A DNA stretch of 64,000 nucleotides from SAR324 cluster bacterium (lineage in GTDB: Bacteria; SAR324; NAC60-12): the NCBI GenBank assembly GCA_028281495.1, contig JANQJU010000089.1:248001-312000 (forward strand), read 5' to 3'. This document shows positions 59,503 to 64,000 of this stretch, piece after piece. The notes below the pieces were generated by a model, which was not told the origin of the DNA, did not search any database, and was given only the letters and a program-made list of their open reading frames with translations. The translations under genes were made by a program, and so were the position numbers. How positions within the stretch are numbered: the stretch's first letter is position 1; every line of letters starts with the position of its first letter.

Positions 59503-61077
59503 TCATTCCAGCCACTGCTTGCTCACTTTGTCTAGCTTTTTGCTGGCTTGATTGGCCAAACGAAACCCTGTTTTTACGATCAACTTTCCCGAAACTTGGG
59601 CTTGTTCCCATAGTCGTTCCCAATACTCCTCATCTTGAAAATCTTTGAGGCAGCGTAGGTATTTGAAACGCTTCGAGTCATCAAAATGATTCAAGATGGC
59701 GGGAACCAATCCGTCTTCCAGATTATATAAACGATCCAACTTGAGGTTCACCGGTACCACCTGATTGAGGTCTAAATCCAAGTCTTGAGCCACCACTTCC
59801 ATGGCATTCCGAATGTTTTTTTCTTTCAATCCGGTAGGCTCCGCCACGTTATAAGGCGGGTCCCACTCTCGGAAGGGGCGCAAATGATCGATGTGAGATA
59901 AGGCAATCAGCAATGGAGGAAATTCTCGATTGACTTCCTGAAAGAACTTCCTCAGCGCATCCAACAACCTGCGATCCGACTGACGAGCGGCTGTTTTCGA
60001 AGAGCAGACCATGATGATCAAATCGGACCGTTCAACTTCTTCTTTCGCTTCCTTCAAAGGTTGTTCTGGGTTGTCGGTGTCTTCGTACCCTGCCGTGTCA
60101 AGAATGATTGCTCGTTCCAAACCATCGATTTCCAAGAGGTAAGGTTCTACTTTGCTGGTTTGAGGCACCACATCGACTAACGCTTTCATCTCTCCAAATA
60201 GAGCGTTGATCAAACTGGATTTCCCGGCTTTGACCTGGCCCAAAACTAAAATCCGCAATGGTTCTTCGTTCAATTGGGTGTCTCGTTTTTGCGAGACCTC
60301 ATGGGCTTTTGAAGACGCCTTGGTGGTGTGTTGTTCGAACACCTCCTCTTCTAACACCACCGTCCCACTGTACAACTCGATTGAATAGAAGCCGATCTTG
60401 CGGACATACTCTTGTAGCAGCCACCGTTTTATTTCCCCAGAAGAGGCTTCCACCACCTTATCAGTGGCCAGTCCTTTCAGTTCCCGAAGCAAGGCACCGG
60501 TAGGATTCACAGCGACTGAGGCGACACGATACACATCATATAAATTCTGGCCAAAAGCAGCCAAGCGTTGGCCGCGAAGATAGTCGTTGATCGTCCAAAT
60601 ATGACTGCCCGGTATGGTTTTTACAGCGAGCTGACGTAAGTCTTGGGCAGCCAATTCGATCACTTTCAACAGATATGGAACGGGCATTTCCCAAACCGCG
60701 TTGTCGGATTTGGCATGGAAATGGTTGGCGACCGTTTCCATCACCTCTTTGAGCAACACCCACCAATTTTCTTTGTTTTCCAAATCGATGTCTTCCAGGC
60801 GGATCCCTTCTGCAATTTTCTCGACTTTCGCCCAAGCGCCTTTACCTTCCGCCGTCCACATTTCAGAAGGTTGTGTTGCTTTTTTGATCGGCCCCATTTT
60901 CCGCCGCTGAAGCATTTTCATCAGAACCCAACCCTGGAACCCCATGATGGCAGCGAGTCCAAGCCATTGATACAACAATTGTTGATCCCACAACCACAAG
61001 AACCCCGCAGCCATCGCCAAGCAGAAAGGAAACACCAAAATGAAAATCACAAAGATCCACGGTAACCAAAACTTCAT
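59503..61077 (-). CDS. Membrane-anchored Era/dynamin-like GTPase
   Basis: The 524-residue protein has two membrane helices (about 5-29 and 34-53). A helical region of about 200 residues precedes a GTPase domain from about 270. G1 is GQVKAGKSS (280-288), G2 is probably the T in PQTSKV, G3 is ILDTAGYED (D327), and G4 is SHID (394-397) where N/TKxD is usual. The LEEEV segment and helical C-terminus resemble YcjX/DUF697-like or IRG-like GTPases. It would bind GTP at the inner face of the membrane. Partners are unknown. Confidence 0.85.
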   Translation of the reverse strand: MKFWLPWIFVIFILVFPFCLAMAAGFLWLWDQQLLYQWLGLAAIMGFQGWVLMKMLQRRKMGPIKKATQPSEMWTAEGKGAWAKVEKIAEGIRLEDIDLENKENWWVLLKEVMETVANHFHAKSDNAVWEMPVPYLLKVIELAAQDLRQLAVKTIPGSHIWTINDYLRGQRLAAFGQNLYDVYRVASVAVNPTGALLRELKGLATDKVVEASSGEIKRWLLQEYVRKIGFYSIELYSGTVVLEEEVFEQHTTKASSKAHEVSQKRDTQLNEEPLRILVLGQVKAGKSSLINALFGEMKALVDVVPQTSKVEPYLLEIDGLERAIILDTAGYEDTDNPEQPLKEAKEEVERSDLIIMVCSSKTAARQSDRRLLDALRKFFQEVNREFPPLLIALSHIDHLRPFREWDPPYNVAEPTGLKEKNIRNAMEVVAQDLDLDLNQVVPVNLKLDRLYNLEDGLVPAILNHFDDSKRFKYLRCLKDFQDEEYWERLWEQAQVSGKLIVKTGFRLANQASKKLDKVSKQWLE

Positions 61078-61348
61078 AAGCCTCTCGATGGAAAAAGATG
61101 GATAAAAAAATAAATTATAAACAATTTAATAAAAAGTTTCTCATCCTTTCATGCAATCAATCCTAACAAAAACATAGACTAGAGTTCTAACTGTATCCAA
61201 TCATTGAAGTTTATGTGTAGGCTGCCATTGTAATGATACAAAAAAATCTTCGACAAGATAGGTAATCATTTCCAAGTAAAATTGGGGGAACAGTCCGCAT
61301 TTCATTAGAATAAAAACGATTTGGTTCATCTTCGTTGTGAGAGGCAGC

Positions 61349-63403
61349 ATGCGTTGGAAAAAGGGGATATCTCTGAAAATCAAACTCTTGATCAGTTTTG
61401 GAATAATGATTTTGCTCAGTGCAGCCTTAGGAGGAACCGGAGTTTACTATGTGCTTCAAATCGAACAGACCACCAAACGAGTGACCGATCTCGCTGCTCC
61501 TGCCGCACAACTGACGAATAACTTAGCCGCAGGCATTCTACAAATCACCAAAATCACTGAAGCAGTGCGGGCCAGTCGTCAAATCGAACGTGCACGTCAG
61601 CAAGAACAATTGCTTCAGGAAGTCAGCCAAAGCTTCGATCAAAGCCACCAGGCATTGATGGAACTGTTAGCTGAAGAAAACATCAGCAGCGACTTAGCCG
61701 GAATTCTGAGCCAGAAACAAACCTTTGTGGAACATGCTCAAGATTTGACGTTCGCCCGCCTTTCCGAATTAGAATCCACCCTCAAGCGAAAAGAACGTCT
61801 CGAAGAATTTGTGACCTTGAGAAAAAAGGTCCGTCAATCCTTTGAAGAATTGTCCAAAACCCAAGAAACAGTGCTTGTGGATTTCGTGAACAACGTCACC
61901 AACATGATGTCACAAGCGGGAGAAAACCCCGTGCTCGCAGGGGATCTGTTGGAATCGATCTTCAACGAACTGTTTCCTACCACCCGTTCCACACAAGCAT
62001 TGTTGCTAATGGTGTCTGACTTGGAAAAGCTCATGCAAGAGTACTTGAATTCGAGAGACAATGGATTGGCGAACACCTTCTTGCAACAGTATATGGACCG
62101 CTATCAAACAATGCATCCTCAAATTGAAGCCTTGCGTGAACAAGAAATCATTACTGCATCCCAGAAGGACGATTTGGATGCCTTGTTCAGTGCCGGGCTA
62201 ATCGTTCTCGCCCTGCATACAGCCGAATTGAATGCCGAGGTGAGTTATACGGAACTGTCTCAGATCGTGGAACAGGACTCGCAGAAAATCACTCAAGCCT
62301 TGCTCCCACTCGTTTCGGTAGCTCGCCAAATCGGTAAAGATGCCAATAACGCCACCACCCACATCGTTCAAGACACACAAAAGGTTATTGTCGCAGTCAT
62401 GCTCATAGTGGCTGTTTTTGGTGTGATGGTCGGGGTTTTCTTCAGTCGCATGATGACCCAAGCTCTCCGGGCAATGGTGGCAATGCTGGAAGACATTGCC
62501 CAAGGCGAAGGCGATCTTACCAAACGACTGTCTACCAAAAGTCGCGATGAAATAGGAGAATTGGCGCACTGGTTTAACGAGTTTTTAGAACGGCTGGGGG
62601 GGATGATTCAGCACCTTCAACAAAACGCATTGGTTTTGCGCAGCTCCTCGGAGCAGCTATCCGGGCTTGCTTCTCAGATGTCGGATGAAAATCATAATAT
62701 TGCCGGACGGATTGAGCAGGAGTCGGCTTCATTAAATGAATCGTCTTCCACTATTCGTCAACTGAGCACCACCACGCAATCGATGGCACAAGTGGTCCAG
62801 GATATCGACACACGAACGATGGAGACCAACACAGTGGCGCATGTGGCAGTGGGGTCGGTCAGACAGGCAATTGAGATGATTCAACGCAACGAGACCAATA
62901 GCAAGCAGATCACCGGTATCGTGAAAACCATCACATCCATCGCCAAGCAAACCAACCTTCTTTCCCTCAACGCAGCCATTGAAGCGGCAAAGGCCGGAGA
63001 CCATGGAAAAGGCTTTGCCGTTGTGGCGGATGAAGTCCGGCGGCTTGCGGAACGGAGCAGTCAGTCGGCCAAAGAAATCCGAATGTTGATTGAGGAGAGC
63101 CATCAAGATGTATTGGAAGGTACCAACGCCGTGAACGTGGTGGGTGCCAATATCCATCAAATATTAAACGAGGTGGAAAGCATCTCGGATTCCATGCACC
63201 ACATTTCTCAATCTATTGGTGAGCAGGCGATGGGGCTGCAAGAATGCAGTGTTGGAGTGGACAACATCACCTCGCTCAGCGAACACAATGTTGAGGCGGT
63301 CACCCATCTTTCGAAAATTAGCGAAACCGTCGTCAACACCATCCACACCCTTGATCAGCTTTCCGAAAAGCAACAACAGTTAGTCGGTCGGTTTCGAATT
63401 TAA
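61349..63403 (+). CDS. Methyl-accepting chemotaxis protein
   Basis: The 684-residue receptor starts at the ATG at 61349, with GAGAGG upstream. TM1 is at about 11-35 and is followed by a periplasmic helical domain of about 300 residues, then TM2 (VIVAVMLIVAVFGVMVGVFF), HAMP (LEDIAQGEGDLTKRLSTKSR), and a methyl-accepting domain with the hairpin tip GKGFAVVADEVRRLAERSSQ. It senses a periplasmic ligand and controls a CheA/CheW complex, neither of which is encoded here. The CheR and CheB domains encoded at 32.4 and 43.3-47.1 kb are fused to or grouped with other systems and need not serve it. Confidence 0.95.
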   Translation: MRWKKGISLKIKLLISFGIMILLSAALGGTGVYYVLQIEQTTKRVTDLAAPAAQLTNNLAAGILQITKITEAVRASRQIERARQQEQLLQEVSQSFDQSHQALMELLAEENISSDLAGILSQKQTFVEHAQDLTFARLSELESTLKRKERLEEFVTLRKKVRQSFEELSKTQETVLVDFVNNVTNMMSQAGENPVLAGDLLESIFNELFPTTRSTQALLLMVSDLEKLMQEYLNSRDNGLANTFLQQYMDRYQTMHPQIEALREQEIITASQKDDLDALFSAGLIVLALHTAELNAEVSYTELSQIVEQDSQKITQALLPLVSVARQIGKDANNATTHIVQDTQKVIVAVMLIVAVFGVMVGVFFSRMMTQALRAMVAMLEDIAQGEGDLTKRLSTKSRDEIGELAHWFNEFLERLGGMIQHLQQNALVLRSSSEQLSGLASQMSDENHNIAGRIEQESASLNESSSTIRQLSTTTQSMAQVVQDIDTRTMETNTVAHVAVGSVRQAIEMIQRNETNSKQITGIVKTITSIAKQTNLLSLNAAIEAAKAGDHGKGFAVVADEVRRLAERSSQSAKEIRMLIEESHQDVLEGTNAVNVVGANIHQILNEVESISDSMHHISQSIGEQAMGLQECSVGVDNITSLSEHNVEAVTHLSKISETVVNTIHTLDQLSEKQQQLVGRFRI

Positions 63404-63581
63404 GAAATCACGATTCTGCCCACCTACAAATCATCAAGAAATTTGCGGAGTTTTGAGCATTTGCGTTACAACTACGAAACAAGAGCAAGCCAAGGATCCC
63501 GTAGCGATTGCTCAAACGGGGAAATCCTGTTAATGCTCTGCCTAGACTCGAATGTAATATAACGCAACACTTGCCTCGCGA

Positions 63582-64000
63582 ATGGCCATGACCCCCCTTC
63601 CCGGTTACGAAATCACCGTTAAATTGTACGAAAGCTATGGTTCTTTGATCTTTCGAGCACGACGCTTGGCAGACGGACAAGCGGTCGTCCTGAAAGTCCT
63701 CAAAAAGGAATTTCCCAAATCGGAAGAACTCGCTCGCTTTCGTCGCGAATATGAAATCACTCGCGCATTCCAAAGCGAGAGCATCATCCGTGCTTTGGAT
63801 TTGGAAAAGCATCAACGGACGATGGCGATGGTTCTGGAAGATTTCGGTGGCGATTCGATTGCCAATCATCTCAAACACCAACGCCTGGCGGTTCTTGATT
63901 TTTTAGGGTTGGCGATTCGCATTACAAAGATTCTGGGGCAAGTTCATCAAAAGCATATCATTCACAAAGATATCAACCCTGGCAATATCCTGTGGAACGC
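63582..64000 (+). CDS. Ser/Thr kinase of the kinase-AAA-GAF sensor family, N-terminal part
   Basis: The frame is open from ATG 63582 (or ATG 63588) to the window end, giving 139 codons. It reads PLPGYEITVKLYESYGSLIF, then the VLKVLKK Lys (K38), an Arg/Glu-rich alphaC helix and the catalytic loop IHKDINPGNILWN, in which HKDINPxN is characteristic of kinases fused to an AAA/TPR-like module, GAF and histidine kinase domains. The remnant at 14372 carries the next motif of the same family (YISPEQTGRMNR). The full gene probably continues several kb beyond the window. Confidence 0.85.
   Translation, partial: MAMTPLPGYEITVKLYESYGSLIFRARRLADGQAVVLKVLKKEFPKSEELARFRREYEITRAFQSESIIRALDLEKHQRTMAMVLEDFGGDSIANHLKHQRLAVLDFLGLAIRITKILGQVHQKHIIHKDINPGNILWN

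Noticed and set aside
63408..63881. A 157-residue minus-strand ORF at the window end
   Set aside because: It is opposite the conserved Ser/Thr kinase N-terminus starting at 63582 and shows no family motifs.

Overview
The window is 64 kb of bacterial chromosome with a moderate GC content by eye. It looks Gram-negative: there are lipoprotein and Sec signal peptides, a YceI-type periplasmic protein fragment, a methyl-accepting chemotaxis protein and very many multidomain sensor kinases. The mix of giant hybrid kinases, a Ser/Thr kinase of the AAA/GAF type, Rpn-type and AAA/PD-(D/E)XK-type nucleases and KaiB/KaiC without KaiA suggests a large-genome environmental bacterium, probably proteobacterial. 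I cannot place it more closely. No rRNA, tRNA, CRISPR array, integrase or complete IS element was seen.

Layout. 1-2.6 kb: a truncated glucose/sorbosone dehydrogenase lipoprotein, a single-domain response regulator and an Rpn-type nuclease. 2.7-6.2 kb: a YtrA-type GntR/ABC operon with a well-placed candidate operator. 6.2-12.5 kb: a GST, a small heat-shock protein, a tiny membrane protein and a YhaO/YhaN (SbcDC-like) DNA-repair pair. 12.5-14.3 kb: a lipoprotein haloalkane dehalogenase and its TetR neighbour, with two matching palindromes upstream. 14.4-15.3 kb: wreckage of a kinase-GAF-Hpt sensor gene. 15.3-20 kb: unknown genes, a CmcJ/NvfI-type oxygenase and a small secreted protein. 20.2-25.7 kb: three ATPase-nuclease genes in one operon, two of them paralogues flanking the third. 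26.3-27.4 kb: a coiled-coil membrane protein.

27.6-47.1 kb is the core of the window: about 20 kb of signalling genes, all on the minus strand, in two linked blocks. The upstream block encodes a CheB-CheR-PAS-histidine kinase-receiver fusion, a hybrid kinase, a receiver gene broken by an in-frame TGA, a stand-alone Hpt protein and a receiver-PP2C phosphatase. The Hpt is the obvious phosphorelay step between the hybrid kinases and the PP2C output. The downstream block encodes a 1915-residue soluble hybrid kinase with about ten tandem 92-residue HAMP units, a CheR methyltransferase, a receiver protein, KaiC, KaiB, a PAS hybrid kinase and a short frameshifted ORF. Several of its genes overlap or nearly touch. 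A KaiBC oscillator or timer embedded in a HAMP-array/CheR phosphorelay is the most interesting system here.

47.4-53.6 kb: LysR, a broken yceI, an SDR oxidoreductase, an RDD membrane protein, an Ntn hydrolase, an AraC/GyrI-type regulator, an internally deleted HAD gene and a small unknown. 53.6-64 kb: an AT-rich coiled-coil membrane protein, a secreted pentapeptide-repeat-like membrane protein, a TMTC-like TPR membrane protein, a membrane GTPase, a chemoreceptor, and the start of a Ser/Thr kinase of the same family as the wreckage at 14.4 kb. Two themes recur: in-frame tandem repeats inside genes, and genes damaged by deletion, nonsense or homopolymer frameshift.
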